NCBI GenBank assembly: GCA_017644005.1
Contig: JAEPMJ010000005.1
Span: 124,001 to 188,000, forward strand
From: Rhizobiaceae bacterium
Lineage (GTDB): Bacteria; Pseudomonadota; Alphaproteobacteria; Rhizobiales; Rhizobiaceae
Direction: 5' to 3'
DNA: 64,000 nt
The position numbers were made by a program, and so were the translations under genes. The notes under the pieces are model-generated. The model searched no databases. It saw only the letters and a program-made list of their open reading frames with translations, and was not told the origin of the DNA. Shown piece by piece: positions 1 through 7,509 of this stretch. Position 1 is the stretch's first letter. Each line of letters starts with the position of its first letter.

Positions 1-776
1 GGTTGACTGTCATCAGAACCGGAATCGGCTTCGCCGGTCTCCTCGTTCTGGTCCTCGCCCTCGGGCTGCTCGTCGCTGTCTTGTTCCTCGTCCTCGAGCT
101 GGTCGTCCTCGCCGAGTTCATCGGCCATGTCCATAGAAACCAGCATGTCCCGGACGAGACGGGCGAAGGCATCCTGATCTTCCAGTTTGCCGAGCAGGTT
201 GTCGAGGTCGCCGCCGGCCTTCTCTTCGATGAAACCGCGCCACAGATTAACGAGTGCTTCGCCGCTCGCCGGGGCGGGACGGCCGGTCAGGCGTTCGCGC
301 ACCATCAGCGCAACGGCTTCTTCCAGCGGCGCATCGGCCTTGTCGGTGACGCCGGCCAGGTTGGCCTTGGTGTAGCGCTCAGAGAGCATCGTGGCGATGT
401 TGTCGGAAACGCCGCGCATGGCGCGCGAGCCGATGGCCTCGACGCGGGCCTGCTCGACTGCATCGTAGATGGCGCGGGCCTGACGGCCTTCCGGCGCCAG
501 ACGCGTGTGCAGCCGCGCGTCGTGGCAGGCGCGGCGCAGCGCCATGGAATCGCCCAGACCCCGGGTGGTGCCCACGTCTTCGCGCGTTGGTTTGCGCGGC
601 GGCTCGGGCAGGCGGGCATGGCTGCCGGCAAGGCCGGGCTTTTCCTTGCCGAAGGTGACGTCGAATTCCCTGTCGCCGGAGATCGCGCGCATGCATGCCG
701 AGACCGAGCGCTTGAACAAGTCCGTGTCAGCGCTGGTGTTCGGCTTGGAACGCGTATTGTCGCCCCGGCCGGCCAT
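1..776 (-). CDS. cobT: Cobaltochelatase subunit CobT, N-terminal part (runs off window)
   Basis: CobT works with CobS and CobN in the aerobic cobalamin pathway, inserting cobalt into hydrogenobyrinic acid a,c-diamide in an ATP-dependent reaction. I translated the minus strand from the ATG at 776; it stays open to base 1, giving about 258 residues. The start ([11 protein letters not shown]) and the segments [11 protein letters not shown] and [12 protein letters not shown] are typical of CobT. From about residue 222 the chain becomes an acidic linker rich in Glu, Asp and Gln, which in the family precedes the C-terminal von Willebrand A/MIDAS domain; that domain lies outside the window. It sits 6 bp downstream of cobS, so the two are almost certainly one operon. 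Confidence 0.93.
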   Translation of the reverse strand, partial: MAGRGDNTRSKPNTSADTDLFKRSVSACMRAISGDREFDVTFGKEKPGLAGSHARLPEPPRKPTREDVGTTRGLGDSMALRRACHDARLHTRLAPEGRQARAIYDAVEQARVEAIGSRAMRGVSDNIATMLSERYTKANLAGVTDKADAPLEEAVALMVRERLTGRPAPASGEALVNLWRGFIEEKAGGDLDNLLGKLEDQDAFARLVRDMLVSMDMADELGEDDQLEDEEQDSDEQPEGEDQNEETGEADSGSDDSQ

Positions 777-782
777 GGCCTA

Positions 783-1769
783 TCAGCTCAGAACCACGTT
801 GGCGGCGCTTTCGGGAAGCTCCTCGCCAAAAGCGCGCTGATAGAACTCGGCTACGATCGGCCGCTCCAGCTCGTCGCACTTGTTGACGAAGGTGAGCCTG
901 AAGGCAAAGCCGACATCGCCGAAAATCTCCGCGTTTTCGGCCCACATGATCACCGTGCGCGGGCTCATCACCGTCGAGAGATCGCCGTTGACGAAGGCGG
1001 ATCGCGTCATGTCGGCGATACGGACCATCTTGTCGACTGTCTGGCGGCCTTCCTCGGTGCGGTAATGCTTGGCCTTGGCCAGAATGATTTCGACTTCCTT
1101 GTCATGCGGCAGATAGTTGAGCGTGGTTACGATGGACCAGCGGTCCATCTGCGCCTGGTTGATCTGCTGCGTGCCGTGATAGAGGCCGGTCGTGTCGCCG
1201 AGGCCGACCGTGTTGGCGGTGGCGAACAGGCGGAACGCGGGGTGCGGGCGGATGACGCGGCTCTGGTCGAGCAAAGTCAGGCGGCCGGACGATTCCAGCA
1301 CACGCTGAATGACGAACATCACATCCGGGCGCCCGGCGTCGTATTCGTCGAACACCAGCGCGACATTATGCTGATAGGCCCAGGGCAGAATGCCGTCGCG
1401 GAACTCTGTCACCTGCATCCCGTCCTTGACTACAATCGCGTCCTTGCCGACGAGGTCGATACGGCTGACATGGCTGTCGAGGTTGATGCGCACGCAAGGC
1501 CAGTTGAGGCGTGCCGCCACCTGCTCGATATGAGTCGACTTGCCGGTCCCGTGATAGCCCGACACCATGACGCGGCGGTTGTAGGCAAAGCCCGACAGTA
1601 TGGCCATTGTCGTCTGGCGATCGAAGAGATAGTCGGGATCGAAATCCGGAACGTAGGAATCGGCTTTCGAATAAGCCGGCACGATCATGTCGGATTCGAA
1701 CCCGAAGACCTCCTTCACGGAGACGGTGGTATCAGGCAGGTTGGCGATGTCGCGGTCGACCTTATTCAT
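783..1769 (-). CDS. cobS: Cobaltochelatase AAA+ subunit CobS
   Basis: CobS is the AAA+ ATPase of the CobN-CobS-CobT cobaltochelatase. The 328-residue product has a Walker A motif GYHGTGKST at about residues 71-79 and a Walker B motif [10 protein letters not shown] around residues 137-146, as in MoxR-type AAA+ proteins. An open frame extends upstream to 1805, but the ATG at 1769 has GGAG five bases before it, against only two bases for the adjacent ATG at 1772, and it gives the usual family N-terminus. cobT follows after 6 bp. A J-domain gene lies upstream on the same strand with a 132-bp gap. Confidence 0.96.
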   Translation of the reverse strand: MNKVDRDIANLPDTTVSVKEVFGFESDMIVPAYSKADSYVPDFDPDYLFDRQTTMAILSGFAYNRRVMVSGYHGTGKSTHIEQVAARLNWPCVRINLDSHVSRIDLVGKDAIVVKDGMQVTEFRDGILPWAYQHNVALVFDEYDAGRPDVMFVIQRVLESSGRLTLLDQSRVIRPHPAFRLFATANTVGLGDTTGLYHGTQQINQAQMDRWSIVTTLNYLPHDKEVEIILAKAKHYRTEEGRQTVDKMVRIADMTRSAFVNGDLSTVMSPRTVIMWAENAEIFGDVGFAFRLTFVNKCDELERPIVAEFYQRAFGEELPESAANVVLS

Positions 1770-1901
1770 CATGACTCCAGCTGGGGAACGGCAATCCGCC
1801 GGCAATTTCCTTGAGTGTCCGGATGCGTCTTAGAGCGAGACGCGCCAAGATGGAAGCGGCTAGGCCTCCGCTCGCGCACCCAGCGCTTTCGGCCGCGTCG
1901 A

Positions 1902-2519
1902 CTAACACAACCCGGCCTGCTTGAGCACCCGGTAGGCCTGCAGCACGTCGCGAAAGCGCTCTTCCGAACTCCGGTCGCCGCCATTGGCGTCCGGGTGGTG
2001 TATTTTCACCAGTTCCTTATAGCGCGCCTTGATGTCGGCGCCAGTTGCCGAATGGCCGAGGCCCAGCGTTTCCATGGCCTTGGCCTCAAGCGTGCGCAGC
2101 TTGCGCTCGCGCGGCGCAGAACGTTGGCGGTTGCCGTCGAACAGCCCGAACGGATCGCCGACGCGGCTATGATAGGTGGCACTTCCGGAGCGGGCGGTTG
2201 AGATGTCGGGTGCATAATGCGCCTTGGCGCCACCGCCCATCTTCCAGGTCGGCCGGTGTCCGGTCATCGCCTCCTTCTGAAAGCGCGCGATGTCTTCATT
2301 GCCGAGGCCTGAGAAGTAATTGAAATTACGGTTGTACTCTCGCACATGGTCGAAGCAGAAGCGGAAATATTCGCCTTCGCGCATGCGGCCCACCGGCGCT
2401 CGGTGCGTGCCGGCCTCGCCGCAGCCGTCCCATTGGCAACGCGGCGCCTGCGAAGCCGCCTCGACCTTGGGGTCGGGCTTGACGCGGATCTTCTCGAAAT
2501 ATTTCGAATAGGGCTTCAT
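1902..2519 (-). CDS. J-domain (DnaJ-class) protein
   Basis: A 205-residue protein with a J domain at its C-terminal end, carrying the HPD tripeptide in HHPDANGG that stimulates Hsp70 ATPase. The N-terminal two thirds has cysteines in CQWDGCG and FCFDH, which could bind metal. A C-terminal J domain is the reverse of classical DnaJ and fits a specialised co-chaperone. I chose the ATG at 2519 (MKPYSKYFEK) over an in-frame ATG at 2567 because the extra residues look non-coding. It is upstream of cobS on the same strand and divergent from bolA. Whether it acts on cobaltochelatase is unknown; the neighbourhood suggests but does not show it. Confidence 0.85.
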   Translation of the reverse strand: MKPYSKYFEKIRVKPDPKVEAASQAPRCQWDGCGEAGTHRAPVGRMREGEYFRFCFDHVREYNRNFNYFSGLGNEDIARFQKEAMTGHRPTWKMGGGAKAHYAPDISTARSGSATYHSRVGDPFGLFDGNRQRSAPRERKLRTLEAKAMETLGLGHSATGADIKARYKELVKIHHPDANGGDRSSEERFRDVLQAYRVLKQAGLC

Positions 2520-2660
2520 GCTGCTGTTTAGCTTGATTCCGCTCGGATTATGGGGTGTTCGGCCCACGATACAAGAATTGACATTCGGGCGACGATAGCC
2601 CTAACGCCTGAATCGCATCTGAATTGGGGAACGAGCCCTATATGGTACGCGGAGGCCGAA

Positions 2661-2942
2661 ATGTCCATTTCCGAAGCGATCGAAAAGAAGCTGACGGAGG
2701 CGCTTAAGCCGGAACGGTTGGCCGTGTTGAACGAGAGCCATCTGCATGCCGGACACCAGCCATCCTTCGACGGGTCCGGCGAGACGCATTTCAGGGTGCG
2801 TGTCGTTTCGCCGCTGTTTGACGGCATGAGCCGCATCGAGCGGCACCGCAAGGTGAACGAATTGCTGGCGGACGAGATTGCCGCGGGCGTTCACGCACTG
2901 GCGATCGAGCCGGCAGCGCCAGGTGAAAAAACCCGGTGGTAG
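2661..2942 (+). CDS. bolA: BolA-family protein
   Basis: A 93-residue BolA protein, about the usual family size. BolA proteins partner with monothiol glutaredoxins in Fe-S cluster and iron handling, and some also affect morphology and transcription under stress. The invariant histidine is in SHLHAGH and the conserved RHRKVNELLADE helix is present. The open frame begins at 2550, but the ATG at 2661 has GGAGG ten bases upstream and gives the standard start (MSISEAIEKKL). It ends at 2942, directly abutting the convergent GNAT gene at 2943 with no spacer. Downstream of a divergent J-domain gene. Confidence 0.93.
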   Translation: MSISEAIEKKLTEALKPERLAVLNESHLHAGHQPSFDGSGETHFRVRVVSPLFDGMSRIERHRKVNELLADEIAAGVHALAIEPAAPGEKTRW

Positions 2943-3239
2943 TTACCGGTTCAGCAAGTCATCCCAGTCCGGGCTGTGCCGGGCGAATTCGTCGGCGACG
3001 AACCAGCAGGTCGGCGTGATTTTGTCACCATTGGCACGCGCATCGGCAACAAGCCGCTCGACCAGTGCTTCCGCGATGCCCTGTTCCCTGTAGGGCGCCG
3101 GCACGAAGGTATGATCGGCGATGATACGATCTGGCGCGGCGCGCAGGTAGGTCAGCCGCGATTCGGTGCCGTCCGGCATGAGGATGAAATACTTGCCGCG
3201 CGGACCGTCGAGTTCCAATTGAATATCAAGGTGTTCCAT
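2943..3239 (-). CDS. Small GNAT-type acetyltransferase-like protein (copy 2 of a tandem pair)
   Basis: A 98-residue protein of the single-domain YjdJ/PF14542-like GNAT group, far shorter than full GNAT enzymes. The acetyl-CoA-binding loop is recognisable in YREQGIAEAL and the C-terminal ITPTCWFVADEF is typical. It resembles the next gene upstream (3266-3556) along its whole length, so the two are tandem paralogues. I chose the ATG at 3239 (MEHLDIQLEL), which aligns with the start of the sister gene. Last gene of a leftward set that starts with the MhqO-like dioxygenase. The substrate is unknown. Confidence 0.85.
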   Translation of the reverse strand: MEHLDIQLELDGPRGKYFILMPDGTESRLTYLRAAPDRIIADHTFVPAPYREQGIAEALVERLVADARANGDKITPTCWFVADEFARHSPDWDDLLNR

Positions 3240-3265
3240 GCACAAACCTCCTCCGGGCGCCCCAG

Positions 3266-3556
3266 CTACTTCAGGACATCCGCCCATTCAGGATGGCGGC
3301 GGAACTGGGCAGCCGCAAAGGGGCATAGCGGCGTGATCTTCTTGCCCGACGAACGGGCATCCTCGACCGCCCGCGCCACCAGTCGAACGCCGATTCCCTG
3401 ACCACGAAAGGCATCGGGCACTTCGGTGTGATCAATGATCAACAGGTGCTCGCCGGCCTTTGAGAATGTCATCTCTGCTTCGGTGCCATCTTCGGCGCGG
3501 TGGAGGTAACGGCCTTTGGTGCCGGTCTCTTCCAGAGAAATCGCGATGTCGCTCAT
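3266..3556 (-). CDS. Small GNAT-type acetyltransferase-like protein (copy 1 of a tandem pair)
   Basis: A 96-residue single-domain GNAT-like protein (PF14542 type). Key segments are IDHTEVPDAFRGQGIG, matching the acetyl-CoA pyrophosphate-binding loop, and KKITPLCPFAAAQF near the C-terminus, where these short proteins carry a conserved cysteine. The sister gene lies 26 bp downstream. Its start overlaps the end of the alpha/beta hydrolase gene by 4 nt, which indicates translational coupling. The small class is widespread but its substrates are mostly unknown, so no specific function is assigned. Confidence 0.87.
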   Translation of the reverse strand: MSDIAISLEETGTKGRYLHRAEDGTEAEMTFSKAGEHLLIIDHTEVPDAFRGQGIGVRLVARAVEDARSSGKKITPLCPFAAAQFRRHPEWADVLK

Positions 3557-4185
3557 AAAATCTGCTCCTTTGCACTTTCGGCATAATCGGCCAGCAAGAT
3601 CCGCGCAGCGTCGAACTCTCCCTTTCGCAGCTCGTGGCCGCCATCATGCCATACGGTGCGCAGATCGGCGCCGGCTCCCAGGAGCGCAGTTTCCAGCTGC
3701 GCCGTCAGTTCGGGCGGGCATATCGGGTCGGCACGACCGGCGGTAATCAGAATACGCGTCGACAACAGACCGTCGATCTCAGGCGCAAAGGGGATCAACG
3801 GATGCATTAGTGTGGCCGTATCGAAAAGGCCGGGATTGGCGAAGATGACGTTGGCCAGAATGTTGGCACCGTTGGAGTAACCCAGTCCGTGCACCGAGGA
3901 GGGTTTGGCGGAATCGATGTGCGCACGCACGAAACCGGCCATCTTGCCGGTTGCGCGAGTGAGGTCGCCCATGTCGTAGATGCCCTCCGCCGCGCGGCGG
4001 AAATAACGCGCTGCACCCTGTTCGGAAACGTCACCGCGCGGGGCGACGAGTGTCGCACGAGGTATCAACGCAGCCCCGATATCCATGAACTGGTCTTCGT
4101 TGCCCCCTGTACCGTGGAACAGGAACAGCAGCGGCCGGTCTGCTCCGGCCCCAACGTGGTTATGGTGATAAGCGTCGGTCGACAT
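3553..4185 (-). CDS. Alpha/beta hydrolase, carboxylesterase/phospholipase type
   Basis: A 210-residue serine hydrolase of the carboxylesterase/phospholipase family (MhqD-like). The oxyanion-hole segment LFHGTGGNEDQF is near residue 23, the nucleophile elbow is GYSNG, the acid is expected in AGRADPICP and the catalytic histidine in DGGHEL. There is no signal peptide, so it is cytoplasmic. It starts 2 bp after the ring-cleaving dioxygenase gene and overlaps the following GNAT gene by 4 nt. In many bacteria an MhqO-like dioxygenase is paired with such a hydrolase in handling quinones or catechol-type compounds; that role here is inference. Confidence 0.9.
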   Translation of the reverse strand: MSTDAYHHNHVGAGADRPLLFLFHGTGGNEDQFMDIGAALIPRATLVAPRGDVSEQGAARYFRRAAEGIYDMGDLTRATGKMAGFVRAHIDSAKPSSVHGLGYSNGANILANVIFANPGLFDTATLMHPLIPFAPEIDGLLSTRILITAGRADPICPPELTAQLETALLGAGADLRTVWHDGGHELRKGEFDAARILLADYAESAKEQIL

Positions 4186-4187
4186 GG

Positions 4188-5120
4188 CTAGTCTCCGATG
4201 GGTTCAAGATGTTCTTCCAGCTGCGCGCGCAGATGCTCATGCTGGCTTGGCAGGCGCAGCTCTTCACCCAGATGATCGAGCGGCTCGTCGCGCGCGAAAC
4301 CCGGTTCATTGGTTGCAACCTCGAACAGCACGCCGCCCGGCGCACGGAAATAAATCGCCCAGAAATAGTCGCGGTCAATGACAGGGGTCACCTGATACCC
4401 GGTGTCCGTCAGGGCTGACCGCACTTCGAGCTGTTGCGCGCGGTTTTCTACGGCGAAGGCGACATGGTGGACCGAGCCGGCGCCCTGGCGGGCCGAGGCA
4501 GCACCGGGCAGCGTTTCGATCTCGACGAAATCGGCGCCATTGCCGCCAGGCATGGCGAAGCGGGCGACGGTGTCGCTGCTCTCGGTTTGTTCGTAGCCCA
4601 TGAAGCGCAGCAGCTCGCCGGTGGCGCCGCCATCCCGCAGCCGCATCGTAACATTGCGGAAGCCGCGGATCGCCGCATGTTCGGGAATTCCGCCTTCGGC
4701 CCAGATCGGCCGTTCATCTCCATCGACCTCAACAAGGGCGAAGCCATCACCGTCCGGGCCCGCGAACGCCAGCCGCTTCTCGCCGAAAGCCTCGTGTTCC
4801 TCCAGGCCTGCAACGTCGAGGGACGCCAACCGGTCGCGCCAGAAGGGCAGCGCGCCTTTCGGCACGGCAAACATGGTCGTGCCCACCTCACCTGTGCCGG
4901 GCGTGCCGCGTGCGGCATGAGGGAATGGAAAATAGGTCATCACCGAGCCGGGCGTGCCGAATTCGTCGCCATAGTAGAGGTGGTAAATGTCGGGCGCATC
5001 GAAGTTGACGGTCTTCTTGACGCGCCGCAGGCCCAGCGTTTGCGTGAAAAAGCGGTTGTTGCGGGCAGCATCGCGCGCCAGCGACGTGACGTGGTGCAGG
5101 CCCTTGATCTGGTTAAGCAT
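4188..5120 (-). CDS. Ring-cleaving dioxygenase, MhqO/VOC family
   Basis: A 310-residue two-module vicinal-oxygen-chelate protein resembling MhqO and related extradiol dioxygenases. Metal ligands are expected at the histidine of GLHHVTSLARD near the N-terminus, the histidine of SVHHVAFAV in the second module and the glutamate of GGVLFEVATNEPG. These enzymes use Fe(II) or a similar metal to open hydroquinone or catechol rings. First gene of the set running down to the two GNAT genes; the 137 bp upstream presumably holds the promoter. No MarR-type regulator, the usual partner elsewhere, is adjacent. Confidence 0.92.
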   Translation of the reverse strand: MLNQIKGLHHVTSLARDAARNNRFFTQTLGLRRVKKTVNFDAPDIYHLYYGDEFGTPGSVMTYFPFPHAARGTPGTGEVGTTMFAVPKGALPFWRDRLASLDVAGLEEHEAFGEKRLAFAGPDGDGFALVEVDGDERPIWAEGGIPEHAAIRGFRNVTMRLRDGGATGELLRFMGYEQTESSDTVARFAMPGGNGADFVEIETLPGAASARQGAGSVHHVAFAVENRAQQLEVRSALTDTGYQVTPVIDRDYFWAIYFRAPGGVLFEVATNEPGFARDEPLDHLGEELRLPSQHEHLRAQLEEHLEPIGD

Positions 5121-5257
5121 GTCCAGCGGCTCCTGTTCAGCACTGCCGCAGCGGGCGCGGCCTCAGCGCTGTATGTGGTCGATGTCCGTGTCCGCTGTAA
5201 CTGCGCGAACGGAGAATGGACTGTGCTGAATTATTGAACGATCGCGTTCAGGGCCGC

Positions 5258-5704
5258 CTATTCCGGCACGTCGTCGTCGTCGTCGCTACTGTTTTCCCGG
5301 TAGATGGCGTAGGCGATGGCCGATACCAGCGGGATCGCCATGCCCGCAGCGAGCCCCCGTTTGGACAGCAGCGAGGGAATTGCGGTCAGGGCCAGCGCGC
5401 CGGCAACCGTCAGCGCTTCGCGAGATGCTCTTTCGCGCGCGCGGCGAGCACGCGCTCGTGCGGTGACACGGTGGATGATCAGCACCGCGACGGCCAGCAC
5501 GAGGAAGCCGCCACCGAAGCCAAGAGCTGCCTCAGGCGCGCCGTAACGGCGCGCGGCAAAGATATAGCCGGCAAGCAGCAGGAAGCCGAAGCCCAGAAGC
5601 GCCGCGATGCCGACGATTGCATACTCGACGGCGCTGCGGCGGGCGCGCCTGGCTGCGGCGGAGGCCTCGCCCGTTATCAGCGAAAGGAGCAGCTTGAGAC
5701 CCAT
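5258..5704 (-). CDS. Phage-holin-like / DUF1469-like membrane protein
   Basis: A 148-residue integral membrane protein with two strong hydrophobic stretches around residues 28-50 and 61-80, a very arginine-rich loop (TARARARRARERASRE), a third weaker hydrophobic stretch, and an acidic tail ending in a run of aspartates. This layout matches small proteins annotated as phage holin family or Actinobacteria-type holin, which in chromosomes usually accompany DUF883/ElaB-like proteins. Here it lies 8 bp downstream of such a gene, so the pair is probably one operon. There is no sign of a prophage. The function is unknown; a membrane stress role is inference. Confidence 0.75.
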   Translation of the reverse strand: MGLKLLLSLITGEASAAARRARRSAVEYAIVGIAALLGFGFLLLAGYIFAARRYGAPEAALGFGGGFLVLAVAVLIIHRVTARARARRARERASREALTVAGALALTAIPSLLSKRGLAAGMAIPLVSAIAYAIYRENSSDDDDDVPE

Positions 5705-5712
5705 CTGCGGGA

Positions 5713-6039
5713 TCAGCGCCGTGCCAACAGCGCAAGCAAAAAGCCGACGCCCGCAGCGATCGCCAGCGACGTGACCGGCTTTTCACGTACGCTCGCGGTC
5801 AGCTGCTTTTCATAGCCGAGCGCGCTTTCGCGCAATTCGTCGAATGCCGCTTCGCCCTGTTTGCGCAGTTCCTCGGCCTTGGTCGTTGCGGCCTTGCGCG
5901 CTGTGCGGGCCGACATGTCGCCGACATCCGAAACGTGTTTTGCGATGTCGGAAAGCTCCTTGCGCAGCTTTGCGACCTCGGCCTTGAGCTCGTCAGTATC
6001 GTTTTTGGTACCCGATTTCGTGGCGGCTGTTGCTGCCAT
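5713..6039 (-). CDS. DUF883 (ElaB/YqjD-like) membrane-anchored protein
   Basis: A 108-residue protein with a long charged helix (about residues 15-85, alternating Glu/Lys/Ala and likely coiled coil) and a C-terminal membrane anchor ending in LLALLARR. This is the ElaB/YqjD/YgaM architecture; those proteins bind ribosomes at the inner membrane in stationary phase in E. coli. It begins with an Ala/Thr-rich stretch. It is first in a two-gene unit with the holin-like gene and has a 344-bp upstream region shared with a divergent lipoprotein gene. Confidence 0.85.
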   Translation of the reverse strand: MAATAATKSGTKNDTDELKAEVAKLRKELSDIAKHVSDVGDMSARTARKAATTKAEELRKQGEAAFDELRESALGYEKQLTASVREKPVTSLAIAAGVGFLLALLARR

Positions 6040-6383
6040 GGTCTTTGTCCTTTCCGGCGTCTTTCGACATCCGATTTTCTGTTACGCCCCCCTGCGGCGT
6101 TCCGGCTGAAATGCCGACTTGCCGCGCATGAAAGGATAGATTGGTGGTCGCTGTCCAGCCCGGAAATTGCTGTTAAAAATCAAGCATTACGCTTGGCCGG
6201 GCGCGAAATGTTGGCGCAATTGCCATATTTCACCGATATGGCATGCGGAACAATTTGCCTAATATCTGCCGTGTTCGGATGGAGAGTCTTAACCGGTGCG
6301 CCGGCAACAATGCCGGCGGGGCGGACATGATATCGCAATGCAACCCGTGCATGCGAGACTAAATTAAACTTGGAGGCTTTTGA
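6040..6383. other. Intergenic region between divergent DUF883 and lipoprotein genes
   Basis: A 344-bp stretch with lower GC content than the genes around it. It must hold promoters for the leftward DUF883 pair and the rightward lipoprotein gene. A GGAGG ribosome site lies just before the lipoprotein ATG. A GGAAC element is present on each strand, but I found no correctly spaced CGTT partner, so an EcfG-type stress promoter cannot be claimed. No convincing open frame, tRNA or repeat was seen. Confidence 0.6.
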
Positions 6384-6647
6384 ATGAGACGTACACTTCT
6401 TGCACTCGCGGCTGCAGGCATGCTCGCCGGTTGCACCACTGCTGAACGGACGGCGACTTTCGGTGCTGCGGCTGGCGGAACCATCGGAGCGATTGCCTCC
6501 GGCACCATCGGCGGTGCTGCGATCGGCGCCTTTGTCGGCGGCGTTGGCGGTTATCTGGTCGGCCGCGCGGCCGATCGCGGCGATGGCTGGTGCGAATACC
6601 GCACGCGCGACGGCCGCATTTTCTACGACCGCTGCCCAGGCGCCTGA
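6384..6647 (+). CDS. Glycine-zipper lipoprotein
   Basis: An 87-residue precursor with a lipoprotein signal: [17 protein letters not shown], where the lipobox is LAGC and the lipidated cysteine is residue 17. The mature part is a Gly/Ala-rich glycine zipper (roughly residues 27-63) that can form membrane-inserting helices, followed by a short polar tail with two cysteines ([10 protein letters not shown] and DRCPG). Similar small proteins are annotated as YMGG/glycine-zipper or 17 kDa-antigen-like outer-membrane lipoproteins. A strong ribosome site (TTGGAGG) precedes the ATG and a clear terminator follows, so it is probably a single-gene transcript. Confidence 0.85.
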   Translation: MRRTLLALAAAGMLAGCTTAERTATFGAAAGGTIGAIASGTIGGAAIGAFVGGVGGYLVGRAADRGDGWCEYRTRDGRIFYDRCPGA

Positions 6648-6666
6648 TCGGGATAGACCAAGGAAA

Positions 6667-6693
6667 GGGGAGCAGGGATGCTCCCCTTTTTTT
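6667..6693 (+). terminator. Rho-independent terminator after the lipoprotein gene
   Basis: A perfect 8-bp stem, GGGGAGCA with TGCTCCCC, closes a 4-nt loop and is followed by seven T residues. It lies 20 bp after the lipoprotein stop codon. The ABC transporter gene converges on it from the right and ends at 6697. Confidence 0.93.
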
Positions 6694-6696
6694 GTG

Positions 6697-7500
6697 TCAG
6701 GCGGCGGCGGTTGCCATGGCGCCGGGACCAGGCACCGCGCCAGGCGGGCATTTGCCCAGAATGATCATGGCCAGAACCTCGTCCTTGGTGACGTCGCCGG
6801 TTCTGGCGGTCCCGACCACCTGTCCGTTCTTCATCACGCATACGCGGTCTGCCAGATCGAACACGTCGTGAATGTCGTGGCTGATCAGGAAGATGCCGAT
6901 ACCATCGGCCTTGAGCTGCTTGACCAGTTCGCCGACCTGGGCGGTTTCCTGAGGTCCGAGCGCAGCTGTCGGCTCGTCCATAATCAGGATGCGTGCGTTG
7001 AAGAGGATCGCACGGGCAATCGCCACCGACTGCCGCTGGCCGCCGGAGAGTGATTTCACCGGGTCTTTGAAGCGGCGGAAGTTGGGGTTGAGCCGACCCA
7101 TGACCTTGCGCGCCTCGGCTTCCATCGCGGCATCGTCGAGGGTGCCCCAACGGGTACGCATTTCGCGGCCAAGGAAGAGGTTGGCCGCAGCGTCGACATT
7201 GTCGGCCAAAGCGAGCGTCTGGTAGATCGTTTCAATGCCGTATGCCTTGGCGTCGCGCGGGTTTGAGATCGAGGCCTCTTCGCCGCGAACAAATATCCGC
7301 CCGGCGTCGCGTTTGTAGGCGCCCGACAGAATCTTGATGAGCGTCGACTTGCCGGCGCCGTTGTGACCGAGCAGGCCGACGACCTCGCCGGCATGCAGGT
7401 CCACGGAGGCACGATCCACCGCCTTGATGCCGCCAAAGGCAATCGAAATATCCTTCAGCTCGACGAGCGCAGGGTCGGTGTTAACAGCTTTGCTTGCCAT
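6697..7500 (-). CDS. Sugar ABC transporter, single-domain ATP-binding protein
   Basis: The 267-residue ATPase energises the sugar importer encoded with it. Walker A is GHNGAGKST at residues 45-53, the signature is LSGGQRQ, Walker B is [12 protein letters not shown], and the switch histidine is in [10 protein letters not shown]. Ribose- and xylose-type importers usually have a fused double ATPase of about 500 residues (RbsA, XylG); this one has a single ATPase domain, as in rhizobial FrcA-like systems, and would have to work as a homodimer. It follows the permease gene after 9 bp. The C-terminal tail is a short Pro/Ala/Gly stretch. Confidence 0.93.
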   Translation of the reverse strand: MASKAVNTDPALVELKDISIAFGGIKAVDRASVDLHAGEVVGLLGHNGAGKSTLIKILSGAYKRDAGRIFVRGEEASISNPRDAKAYGIETIYQTLALADNVDAAANLFLGREMRTRWGTLDDAAMEAEARKVMGRLNPNFRRFKDPVKSLSGGQRQSVAIARAILFNARILIMDEPTAALGPQETAQVGELVKQLKADGIGIFLISHDIHDVFDLADRVCVMKNGQVVGTARTGDVTKDEVLAMIILGKCPPGAVPGPGAMATAAA

Positions 7501-7509
7501 TCTGGCCTC

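Noticed and set aside
3-1814. 603-residue open frame on the plus strand across cobT/cobS
   Set aside because: It is antisense to two well-supported genes, with a non-protein-like composition from GC-rich codon shadowing.
1825-1843. Short GCGTCT/AGACGC hairpin between the J-domain gene and cobS
   Set aside because: Only six base pairs with no T run; too weak to report as a terminator.
6040-6383. Possible EcfG (general stress) promoter
   Set aside because: A GGAAC element is present on each strand, but the second element and its spacing do not match the consensus.
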